Assembly (NCBI GenBank): GCA_035525905.1
Contig: DATLDK010000053.1
Span: 1 to 13,127, forward strand
Direction of reading: 5' to 3'
DNA from: Gaiellasilicea sp035525905
Lineage (GTDB): Bacteria > Actinomycetota > Thermoleophilia > Gaiellales > Gaiellaceae
DNA: 13,127 nt
Shown: one piece after another, positions 6,105 through 12,773 of the stretch
How positions within the stretch are numbered: position 1 is the stretch's first letter
Layout: each line of letters starts with the position of its first letter
Notes under the pieces: model-generated
Seen by the model: the letters and a program-made list of their open reading frames with translations, nothing else
What the model was told of the DNA's origin: nothing
The model's database searches: none
Program-made: the position numbers and the translations under genes

Positions 6105-7724
6105 ATGCCGATCCGAAAGCTCCTGGTCGCCAATCGCGGCGAGATCGCCGTCCGGATCTTCCGCACGTGCCGCAACCTCGGCATCTCGACCGTCGCGGTG
6201 GCCGCCCCGGACGACCGTGGCTCGCTGCACGCCCGCTCCTCCGACGAGACGGTCGGCATCGAGAGCTACCTCCTGGCAGAGGAGCACATCCGCGCGGCCG
6301 AGCAGGCCGGGGCCGATGCGATCCATCCCGGATACGGCTTCCTGGCCGAGAACGCGACCTTCGCCGAGGCGGTCGCAGCGGCCGGGCTCACATGGGTCGG
6401 ACCCCCGGCGGCGGCACTGAGGCTCGGAGGGGACAAGCTCGCCGCGAAGAGGATCGCAGCCGAAGCGGGAGTTCCCGTCGTTCCGACCGGCCGGCCGGAG
6501 GAGCTGGGCTTCCCGCTGCTCGTGAAGGCGGCCGCCGGCGGCGGTGGCCGAGGCATGCGCGTCGTTCGCGAGGCCGGCGACCTCGAGGAAGCTCTCGCCG
6601 CCGCCGCCCGCGAGGCCGAAACCGCATTCGGTGATGGAACCGTCTTCTGCGAGCCCTACGTCGAGCGGCCGCGGCACGTCGAGATCCAGCTCCTGGCCGA
6701 CTCACACGGCACCGTGCTCGCTCTGGGTGAGCGCGACTGCTCCGTGCAGCGCCGTCACCAGAAGGTGCTCGAGGAATCTCCGTCGCCGGCCCTCGGGCCG
6801 CACCTGCGCGCGTCGATGAGCGACGCGGCTGTCGCCTTCGCGCGGGCGATCGGCTACGAGAGCGCGGGCACGGCCGAGTTCATGCTCGCCGGCGGCGAGT
6901 TCTTCTTCCTCGAGCTGAACGGCCGCATCCAGGTCGAGCACCCCGTCACCGAGCTCGTCACGGGCAGGGACCTGGTCCACGAGCAGATCCGGGTTGCGCA
7001 GGGCGAGCGCCTGGAGCCGAATGACAGACCGTTACAGGGTCACGCGGTCGAGGTGCGCCTGTACGCCGAGGATCCCCGTACCTTCCTCCCACAGGCCGGG
7101 AGGATCGAGGTACTGCGGCTGCCGTCGGGCGTTCGGGTCGACGCCGGCGTGGAGGCGGGCGACGAAATCGGGCTGGGCTACGACCCGATGATCGCGAAGC
7201 TGATCGCGCACGGGCCGTCGCGTGCCGAGGCGTTCGCGCGGCTCGGCGACGCCCTCGAAGACACCGAGGTGGGCGGCGTGACGACCAACCTCCCCTTCCT
7301 CCGCTGGCTCGTGGCACACCCCGTCGTGGGGGCGGGTGAGGCGACGACGGCATTTCTGACCGAGCATCCCCCGCTCTCCGAGCCGCCGCTGCGGCTCCCT
7401 GAGGCTCCGTGGAAAGGAGGCTGGCGGCTGAACCTGCCGTCGGCGACGCCTGCGGCCGCGCCCGACATCGACAGCGCGGCGCACACTCGCGCAGGCCCCG
7501 GGGGCGAGACCACGGTGACTGCACCGATGCCGGGTACGGTCCTCCGTGTGCACGTCGCGGCCGGCGACCCGGTCGAGGCCCGTCAGCCCCTGCTCGTGCT
7601 CGAAGCGATGAAGATGGAGACGCCCCTGCTGGCCCCCTACGACGCGACCGTCAAGGGCGTCCACGTCGTGGAGGGCGACCGCGTCGCCGGCGGGGCCGTC
7701 CTGATCGAGCTGGAAGCGGACTAA
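6105..7724 (+). CDS. liuD: Acyl-CoA carboxylase alpha subunit: biotin carboxylase plus biotin carrier domain, methylcrotonyl-CoA carboxylase-like
   Basis: This 539-residue protein carries the N-terminal biotin carboxylase fold (LLVANRGEIAVRIFRT, 6-21; IHPGYGFLAENATFA, 73-87), an ATP-grasp glycine loop KAAAGGGGRGM (141-151), HRRHQK-type motif RDCSVQRRHQK (210-220) and ELNGRIQVEHPVTE (270-283), where the usual NTR is NGR but the catalytic Arg274 is kept. The biotin carrier domain spans about 470-537, with the biotinylated Lys503 in EAMKM. ATP-dependent carboxylation of biotin is followed by transfer on the partner beta subunit, probably the one ending at 194. Methylcrotonyl-CoA is inferred from neighbours; propionyl- or acetyl-CoA carboxylase alpha is possible. 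The protein lacks the roughly 110-residue BT domain usual between the two domains; only about 45 residues (426-470) join them, including GGWRLN (438-443). The stop overlaps that of the convergent DUF2269-like gene. Confidence 0.9.
   Translation: MPIRKLLVANRGEIAVRIFRTCRNLGISTVAVAAPDDRGSLHARSSDETVGIESYLLAEEHIRAAEQAGADAIHPGYGFLAENATFAEAVAAAGLTWVGPPAAALRLGGDKLAAKRIAAEAGVPVVPTGRPEELGFPLLVKAAAGGGGRGMRVVREAGDLEEALAAAAREAETAFGDGTVFCEPYVERPRHVEIQLLADSHGTVLALGERDCSVQRRHQKVLEESPSPALGPHLRASMSDAAVAFARAIGYESAGTAEFMLAGGEFFFLELNGRIQVEHPVTELVTGRDLVHEQIRVAQGERLEPNDRPLQGHAVEVRLYAEDPRTFLPQAGRIEVLRLPSGVRVDAGVEAGDEIGLGYDPMIAKLIAHGPSRAEAFARLGDALEDTEVGGVTTNLPFLRWLVAHPVVGAGEATTAFLTEHPPLSEPPLRLPEAPWKGGWRLNLPSATPAAAPDIDSAAHTRAGPGGETTVTAPMPGTVLRVHVAAGDPVEARQPLLVLEAMKMETPLLAPYDATVKGVHVVEGDRVAGGAVLIELEAD
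7721..7724. other. Shared stop codons CTAA of convergent genes
   Basis: CTAA holds the TAA of the carboxylase alpha gene (plus, 7722-7724) and the TAG of the DUF2269-like gene (minus, 7723-7721). There is no space for a terminator. Confidence 0.9.
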
Positions 7725-8290
7725 CCGGTAGGCCTCGGCTCCGATCGACCGGCCTGCCTGAGCGTCCAGCCACCGAGTGCAACGGCGGCTACAACGATCG
7801 CGAGGAAGAGGAGCAACGTGCCGCCGTCGTCGGACGTCGGCTTGATGGTCATCGCCGCGACCACGAGCACGAGGACGACGAGCTCGACGCGCTGGACGAC
7901 GTTGATCCGCTGGATGTGGCGTCTGGCCTCGTTCGAGGCAGGCCCGTGGGCCGCAATCGCACGGCCGATGCGCTCGCCCTCCGGCTTGAGGAAGAGGATG
8001 CCGGTCAGAAACGAAACGGCGAACCCCGCGAAGCCCAGATCGAGCCAGAGCGTGTCGAACGTCCAGGGGCCCTCGATCGTGAGCAGGATGCCCAGAACGA
8101 GCACTGCCAGCGAGGAGGGGATGAAGAGCCGCGTGGCCAGCCAGTCGGAGCTGTCGCCGAGCGCCTGCATGAATGGCCCGTTCTGCGTCTGCTCGCCCCA
8201 GACACCGAGGAACTGGAGGGCGATGCCCGCCCCGATCCAGACGATCGCGGCGAGTACGTGCAGGAAGAGCAGTACCTCGTAGTAGCTCAT
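7721..8290 (-). CDS. DUF2269-like integral membrane protein
   Basis: The 189-residue protein has about four to five hydrophobic helices: 5-30 (with FLHVLAAIVWIGAG), 53-72, 84-101, 132-149 and 159-176. The opening FLHVLAAIVWIGAG, with a histidine in the first helix, is typical of the DUF2269 group of predicted membrane proteins, related in appearance to CopD and heme-binding small membrane proteins. No function is established. It lies six bases after the SCP2-like gene and probably depends on it for expression, having no good ribosome binding site of its own. Its TAG stop (7721-7723) shares three bases with the TAA stop of the carboxylase gene on the other strand. The C-terminus is short and charged. 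Confidence 0.7.
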   Translation of the reverse strand: MSYYEVLLFLHVLAAIVWIGAGIALQFLGVWGEQTQNGPFMQALGDSSDWLATRLFIPSSLAVLVLGILLTIEGPWTFDTLWLDLGFAGFAVSFLTGILFLKPEGERIGRAIAAHGPASNEARRHIQRINVVQRVELVVLVLVVAAMTIKPTSDDGGTLLLFLAIVVAAVALGGWTLRQAGRSEPRPTG

Positions 8291-8296
8291 ACGGGC

Positions 8297-8605
8297 CTAG
8301 AAGAGCTTCTGCAGCTTCATGGCCGCGCCCATGTCGCCCTTGATCTTCAGCTTGCCCGTCATGTAGGCAGTCGTCGGGTTCTGCTCGCCGCGAACGATCG
8401 CCATGAAGCTCTCCTCCGAGGTCGTGATCGTCGTATCGGCCTCGCTTGCGCCTTCGGTGACGGTGACCTCGCCGTCCGTCACCGCGACGAGCCACTGGCC
8501 GGCGCCCTCGATGTCGAACAGGTACGAGTTGTTCATCCCCGCGGTCTTCGACGCGTCCGCCCGGCTCGCGAGAGTGTCGAAGAACTCCTGCACGGTCTCA
8601 GCCAT
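8297..8605 (-). CDS. SCP2 sterol-carrier-domain protein
   Basis: This 102-residue single-domain protein shows the SCP2 pattern: a beta-rich N-terminal half (YLFDIEGAGQWLVAVTDGEVTVTEG, 28-52), the strand DTTITTSEESFMAIVRGE (57-74), and the signature AYMTGKLKIKGDMGAAMKLQKLF (80-102), which corresponds to the lipid-binding tunnel end. Family members bind sterols, fatty acids or acyl-CoAs nonspecifically. It is read away from an acyl-CoA dehydrogenase gene with 60 bp between starts, so a role in acyl-CoA handling is plausible but inferred. The start ATG at 8603-8605 has AAGGAG nine bases upstream. It probably forms a two-gene unit with the DUF2269-like gene. Confidence 0.85.
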   Translation of the reverse strand: MAETVQEFFDTLASRADASKTAGMNNSYLFDIEGAGQWLVAVTDGEVTVTEGASEADTTITTSEESFMAIVRGEQNPTTAYMTGKLKIKGDMGAAMKLQKLF

Positions 8606-8665
8606 CTGTAGTCGCTCCTTGCCTCGTTGGGAGCGCCGAATCTACCCGGTAGCATCCGGCGGCGC
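8606..8665. promoter_or_regulatory. Overlapping divergent promoters, SCP2 gene / acyl-CoA dehydrogenase gene
   Basis: For the plus strand, TTGGGA (8627-8632), a 17-bp spacer and TAGCAT (8650-8655) form a fair sigma-70-type promoter, with transcription expected to start within a few bases of the ATG at 8666. For the minus strand, TAGATT (8644-8639) is a good -10, with a leader of about 27 nt carrying AAGGAG. The two -10 boxes are five bases apart and partly overlap the palindrome CTACC-C-GGTAG (8642-8652). The two promoters cannot be occupied at once. Confidence 0.5.
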
Positions 8666-9799
8666 ATGGACCTCGACCTGACTCAGGAGCAGCAGCTCGT
8701 CCGCGACACGGTGCGCGAGTTCGCCCGCGAGAAGGTGGCTCCCGCGGCCGAGGAGCTCGACCGCGACTCGCGCTTTCCCTACGAGCTCGTCGCGGAGCTC
8801 GGAGAGCTCGGCGTGATGGGCCTGCCGATCCCCGAGGAGTTCGGCGGCGCCGGGGGCGACACGGTGTCCTACGCGCTGGCAATTGAGGAGCTGACGCGAA
8901 TCGACTCTTCCGTGGCGATCACGGTGGCGGCCCACACCTCTCTCGGGACGATGCCGATCTACCTGTTCGGAACGGAGGAGCAGAAGCGGGAGTGGCTGCC
9001 GGATCTCGCGTCGGGCCGCAAGCTCGCGGCGTTCGGACTAACCGAGCCCGGCGCCGGCTCAGACGCGGGAAACACCCTCACGACAGCCGAGCTCCGCGAC
9101 GGGACCTGGGTCGTGAACGGCTCCAAGATGTTCATCACGAACGCGGGCACTGACATCACCTGGGGCGTGACCCTCACGGCCCGCACCGGCGAGGGCGAGA
9201 TCTCGAACGTCGTCGTCCCGAACGGAGCACCCGGCTACGAGATCTCGGCACCTCTGAAGAAGCTCGGCTGGAAGGCCTCCGACACACGCGAGCTCTCCTT
9301 CCGCGACTGCGCGGTGCCTGAGGCGAATCTCCTCGGCCCGCGCGGCCAGGGTTTTCACCAGTTCCTCGAGATCTTGGACGGGGGCCGGATCTCGGTCGCC
9401 GCCATGGGCGTCGGCCTCGCCCAGGGCGCATATGACCTCGCGTTCGCCTATGCGCAGGAGCGCGAGCAGTTCGGGAAGACCATCTCGCGCTTCCAGGCGG
9501 TCCAATTCAAGCTCGCGGACATGGCGACGGAGATCGAGGCGGGCCGCGCGCTCGTGCTCAAAGCGGCGTGGCTGAAGGATCAGGATCGCCCGTTCGCGCG
9601 CGAAGCAGCCATGGCGAAGCTCTACACGGGCGAGCTCTCGAACCGCGCCGCCAACTGGGCGCTCCAGATCCACGGCGGGTACGGATTCATGGACGAGTAC
9701 CCGATCTCACGGCTCTACCGCGACCAGAAGATCCTCGAGATCGGCGAAGGCACGAACGAGGTGCAGCGCATGGTGATCGCGAAGCATCTGGGACTTTAG
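8666..9799 (+). CDS. Acyl-CoA dehydrogenase (SCAD-like catalytic base)
   Basis: The 377-residue flavoprotein has the full fold: N-terminal helices (MDLDLTQEQQLVRDTVREFA), FGLTEPGAGSD (123-133, FAD and substrate contact), NGSKMFITNA (151-160) and REQFGKTISRFQ (266-277). IHGGYGFMDEYPISRLYRD (335-353) precedes IGEGTNEVQRMVIAKHLG, with catalytic Glu361. It takes electrons from an acyl-CoA and passes them to ETF, forming the 2-enoyl-CoA. Context suggests isovaleryl-CoA dehydrogenase, but isovaleryl enzymes use a glutamate in helix G; here that place reads LDGGR (238-241) and the base is at the SCAD/MCAD position. Short or branched acyl-CoA is thus the safer call. The ATG at 8666 was preferred over an in-frame TTG at 8627, because the TTG lies in the predicted -35 box. 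The stop overlaps that of the next gene. Confidence 0.9.
   Translation: MDLDLTQEQQLVRDTVREFAREKVAPAAEELDRDSRFPYELVAELGELGVMGLPIPEEFGGAGGDTVSYALAIEELTRIDSSVAITVAAHTSLGTMPIYLFGTEEQKREWLPDLASGRKLAAFGLTEPGAGSDAGNTLTTAELRDGTWVVNGSKMFITNAGTDITWGVTLTARTGEGEISNVVVPNGAPGYEISAPLKKLGWKASDTRELSFRDCAVPEANLLGPRGQGFHQFLEILDGGRISVAAMGVGLAQGAYDLAFAYAQEREQFGKTISRFQAVQFKLADMATEIEAGRALVLKAAWLKDQDRPFAREAAMAKLYTGELSNRAANWALQIHGGYGFMDEYPISRLYRDQKILEIGEGTNEVQRMVIAKHLGL
9796..9799. other. Shared stop codons TTAG of convergent genes
   Basis: TTAG holds the TAG of the acyl-CoA dehydrogenase gene (plus, 9797-9799) and the TAA of the membrane GGDEF/HD-GYP-like gene (minus, 9798-9796). It is the exact reverse complement of the CTAA shared stop at 7721. 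Confidence 0.9.
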
Positions 9800-11811
9800 G
9801 CCTGCACGACCTCGGCGCCGCGGCGGGCCTCTTCCAGGGCATCGGCGATCCGGCCGTCCCGGACGAGCCGGAACAGGGCGCTGACGACCTCGGGGTCGTA
9901 GCGGCCGCCTGCAAGACGCCAGATCTCGGACAGGGCGGACGTCAGCGGGAGAGCGTCTCCCCCGGGCTCGGTCATGGTCGTGATCGCGTTCGCGACGGCG
10001 ATCACGCGCGCCTCGAACGGGATCGCCTCGCCGCGCAGGCGTCGCGGTCCGGTGCCGTCCCACGACTCCTCGTATGCCGCGACGAGCGGCGCAACGTGGG
10101 CCGCGCAGGGGATCCTGCGCACGAGGTCGGCGCCGCGAGTGCCGTGGCGCAGCTCCTGCTTCACATCGAGCGTCGCGAAGACGCCGTGCGGATGCAGCTG
10201 GACATCGTCGATCGCGAGCGTTCCGAACGCGTGCAGCAACCCGCCGAGGTACGACGCTGCCACCGCCTCCGGCTCCAGTTGCAGCTCGAGTGCGAGGTCG
10301 CGGGAGAGGCTCGCCACCTTGATCGAATGCGCGGAGGCAATCCCGTAGCGCGCGTCGACGGCGCCTGCGAGTCGAATCAACTGGAGAAACGCGGTAATGC
10401 TCAGACGCGCGTCTCCCTCCACCAGCACATCGGCCTCGGGCCCTCGCGTGTGCTTGCCGCCGAGCCGAACAGACGCCGCGAGCAGCCGCTCAGCGGCCCC
10501 GACCACATCGGCCGCCGTGTCACCGGGTCGCCAGACAGCGACTCCCGCCGCGACACTCGACCCCGCGGCGACGCGGAGCCGCTCGGCCGCCTCCGCGGCG
10601 CCGTCCTCGCCGGTGCGCGGTAGCACCACCGCAAGACGACCGTCCGCGAGCTGTGCCACGAGATCGAGCTCGCGAGCCGTGCCGACGAGCTTCCGGATCA
10701 CCTCCGTGGCATGGCGCCGCGGGGCGCGTATCAGCACGAGCGCAAAGGGCTCCTCGTACTGTCGAGCTGCCGCCGCGAGGCGGCGAAGCTGGTCGTTCAG
10801 GTGCGGCTCGTCGTAGACGCCCCGCAGGGGATCGCGGCGCGCCGACTCCCGCGCCGCCGTGAGCAAGAGGAGCCAGCCGCGGACTGTCAGCAAGGCGGCG
10901 ACGGAGCACACGAAAACGACGGAGTCACGCGAGAGCGCGCCGCTGACGCCGTCGACGACGAGCACCGCGAGGACCACGGTGAGTGCGGCCGTCATGCTCA
11001 CGCCCGTCCGCACCCGCAACGGTGACCGCCGCTGGGCCCAGTCGTGCTTCCGCCCAACACCCAGAGCCGCGGTGACCGCGGCCAGGGAGATCAGGCACGC
11101 CTGCAGCTGCCAGCCGACGTCGATCCAGGCGCCGGACACGTAGTCGTCCTGCAGCACGAGCCGCGTGTAGAGGCCGTCCGAGATGCCTCCTGCAGCGATC
11201 CCGGAGGCGACGAGCCAGCCCGCGACCGTGCCGCGTCTGGCTGCGACGAGCGGCGTCAGGGCAACGACGCAGAGAAGCACGAGATCGAGCAACGGATAAC
11301 TGAGGCCGACGAGCGAAGGCAGGTCGGCGGAGACGTCCACGTCGCGGAGCACGAGCCACCACCAGAGGAGTGCAACGGAGGCGATCGCGAGGGCGCCATC
11401 GAGCACGGCCTCGCTGCCGACGCTGCGCAACGACGGTCGGAAGAAGACAAGGAGCGCTGCGAGTGCAAACCCGTAGAAACCCAGGTAGCCCGCGTCGGTC
11501 CACCACGGGAACGGCACCGAGCCGGTGCCGAGCTCCCGGACGGCCCATAGCACCTCTCCTGCCGTCCAGGAGGCGCATCCGAGCCCGATCAGGATCCAGA
11601 AGCCCTTCAGCCCTCGCGGCACCTGCGTGGCCGCCCAGGCGCTCAGGAGCGTCGCCCCGACCAGTGGCACGAGGTACGCCGTGTTGCTGAAGATCAACAG
11701 GTCGCGGTCGCTGCCCGGCGCGCGCCAGATCCACCCTGCGTAGAAGGCGAGCCAAGCGGCGGCGGCGATAAGGGCGCCGGCAGCCGCGTGCCGTGCGCGA
11801 GTGGAAGCCAC
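9796..11811 (-). CDS. Multi-pass membrane protein with degenerate GGDEF and degenerate HD-GYP domains
   Basis: Residues 10-315 of 671 hold about nine hydrophobic helices with short loops, a sensor-like region with SDGLYTRLVL...YVSGAWIDVGWQ (211-235) as in actinobacterial GGDEF membrane proteins. After ARRDPLRGVYDEPHLNDQL (324-342) comes a diguanylate-cyclase fold whose GGDEF is ADGRL (389-393) before AVVLPRTG, so cyclase activity is not expected. Residues 473-665 align with HD-GYP phosphodiesterases: His495 and His556 are kept, but HD is His527-Ala528, the HHE motif is Ala-Tyr-Glu (579-581), GYP is GPR (588-590), and VAD is VAN (608). Metal binding is probably lost. The protein may bind c-di-GMP or partners without catalysis; this is inference. 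The start is GTG at 11809-11811, forced by an in-frame TGA two codons upstream. No Shine-Dalgarno is present, but a potential RNA fold precedes it. Confidence 0.85.
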   Translation of the reverse strand: MASTRARHAAAGALIAAAAWLAFYAGWIWRAPGSDRDLLIFSNTAYLVPLVGATLLSAWAATQVPRGLKGFWILIGLGCASWTAGEVLWAVRELGTGSVPFPWWTDAGYLGFYGFALAALLVFFRPSLRSVGSEAVLDGALAIASVALLWWWLVLRDVDVSADLPSLVGLSYPLLDLVLLCVVALTPLVAARRGTVAGWLVASGIAAGGISDGLYTRLVLQDDYVSGAWIDVGWQLQACLISLAAVTAALGVGRKHDWAQRRSPLRVRTGVSMTAALTVVLAVLVVDGVSGALSRDSVVFVCSVAALLTVRGWLLLLTAARESARRDPLRGVYDEPHLNDQLRRLAAAARQYEEPFALVLIRAPRRHATEVIRKLVGTARELDLVAQLADGRLAVVLPRTGEDGAAEAAERLRVAAGSSVAAGVAVWRPGDTAADVVGAAERLLAASVRLGGKHTRGPEADVLVEGDARLSITAFLQLIRLAGAVDARYGIASAHSIKVASLSRDLALELQLEPEAVAASYLGGLLHAFGTLAIDDVQLHPHGVFATLDVKQELRHGTRGADLVRRIPCAAHVAPLVAAYEESWDGTGPRRLRGEAIPFEARVIAVANAITTMTEPGGDALPLTSALSEIWRLAGGRYDPEVVSALFRLVRDGRIADALEEARRGAEVVQA

Positions 11812-11918
11812 GCGTCAGGCATCGTGCGCTTCGGCACCCGCTCCGACCCCCGTTCGGGGGATGCCGCCGCCAGCGCTTACATGCCGGCACCCACGAGACC
11901 GCGTGCGGCCCGGCTGAA
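11812..11918 (-). other. 107-bp gap with a predicted multi-hairpin RNA structure
   Basis: Between the ATPase stop (11919) and the GTG of the membrane gene, the minus strand can fold: GGCAT (11865-11861) pairs with ATGCC (11822-11818), enclosing hairpin CCCCC-GAAC-GGGGG (11860-11847) and hairpin GTGC-CGAAGC-GCAC (11837-11824). The structure ends six bases before the GTG start. There is no T-tract, so it is either a factor-dependent terminator of the ABC genes or a 5' regulatory fold of the membrane protein gene. The palindrome GGCTGA-A-TCAGCC (11912-11924) spans the ATPase stop codon. Confidence 0.4.
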
Positions 11919-12773
11919 TCAGCCTTCCGCGAGTGCGTGCCGCAGCTTGCGGCGCGCGGCCTTGCGTTCCTTCATCGCCCGCGGATCCGGGATCGGCACC
12001 GCCGAGAGGAGCGCCTTCGTGTAATCGTGCTGCGGGCTCGTGTAGACCTGCTCCGCCGGGCCGATCTCCACCAGCTCGCCCTTGTTCATGACGGCGATCC
12101 GGTCGCTCATCGAGCGCACGACCGCGAGGTCGTGGGCGATGAAGAGGTACGTGAGCCCGAAGTCGCGCTGCAGGTCCTTCAGCAGGTTCAGGATCTGAGC
12201 CTGAATCGAGACGTCGAGCGCCGAGACGGGCTCGTCGCACACGATCATCTTGGGAGACAGGGCGAGCGCACGGGCGATCCCGATTCGCTGACGCTGCCCC
12301 CCGGAGAACTCGTGCGGGTAGCGGTTCGTGAAGCTCGGGTTGAACCCGACGACATCGAGCAGCTCCCGGATGCGAACGCCTCGATCCTTCCGCGTGCCGA
12401 TCCCGTGCACGATCAGGGGCTCCCCGACGATGTCGCCGACGGTCATGCGCGGATCGAGCGACGAGTACGGATCCTGGAAGACAATCTGCATCTCGCGGCG
12501 CATCCTTCGCAGCTCCTCGCGGCCGAGCTCCGTGAGCTCCTGGCCCTCGAACTTGACCGAGCCCGAGGTCGGCTTCAGGAGCTGGAGCACGCAGTAACCC
12601 GTGGTGGACTTGCCCGAGCCGGACTCGCCGACGAGGCCCAGGGTCTCTCCCGGCTGGATCTCGAAGGTGACCTCGTTGACCGCAGCGATCTCTCCGACCG
12701 TGCGCTCGATCAGCAGACCCGCGCGGATCGGGAAGCGCTTGACCAGGTTCGTGACCTCGAGCAGGGCCGTCAT
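11919..12773 (-). CDS. Dipeptide/oligopeptide ABC importer ATPase (OppF/DppF type)
   Basis: This 284-residue ABC ATPase has Walker A GESGSGKST (49-57), Q-loop Gln100 in IVFQDPYSSLDPRMTV, ABC signature FSGGQRQRIGIARAL (156-170), Walker B MIVCDEP (176-182), D-loop SALD and H-loop His214 in FIAHDLAVVR. The QDPYSSLDPR sequence is typical of peptide importer ATPases. It would power, with its partner at 12770 to beyond 13127, a permease fed by a substrate-binding lipoprotein; nickel or other solutes are possible. The true start is the ATG at 12771-12773; the longer frame upstream lies inside the partner gene. It overlaps that gene by ATGA, so translation is coupled. The protein ends soon after AVPIPDPRAMKERK without the long Cys-rich peptide-transporter C-terminal domain found in the partner. 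Confidence 0.9.
   Translation of the reverse strand: MTALLEVTNLVKRFPIRAGLLIERTVGEIAAVNEVTFEIQPGETLGLVGESGSGKSTTGYCVLQLLKPTSGSVKFEGQELTELGREELRRMRREMQIVFQDPYSSLDPRMTVGDIVGEPLIVHGIGTRKDRGVRIRELLDVVGFNPSFTNRYPHEFSGGQRQRIGIARALALSPKMIVCDEPVSALDVSIQAQILNLLKDLQRDFGLTYLFIAHDLAVVRSMSDRIAVMNKGELVEIGPAEQVYTSPQHDYTKALLSAVPIPDPRAMKERKAARRKLRHALAEG

Noticed and set aside
4481..6259. A 592-codon minus-strand frame across the SpoIID-type gene and beyond
   Set aside because: It is an out-of-frame shadow of the SpoIID-type gene. The true frame has a signal peptide and SpoIID motifs.
7032..8495. A 487-codon minus-strand frame across carboxylase, DUF2269 and SCP2 genes
   Set aside because: It is composed of Arg/Gly/His-rich sequence without motifs and overlaps three supported genes in other frames.
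8627..8665. N-terminal extension of the acyl-CoA dehydrogenase to a TTG at 8627
   Set aside because: The added 13 residues (GAPNLPGSIRRR) are unlike the family, whose members start near DLTQEQQLVRD. The TTG fits better as the -35 box of the promoter.
11847..11860. Classical intrinsic terminator at the CCCCC/GGGGG hairpin
   Set aside because: The stem is only five GC pairs and no T-tract follows on either strand. It is described as part of a larger fold instead.
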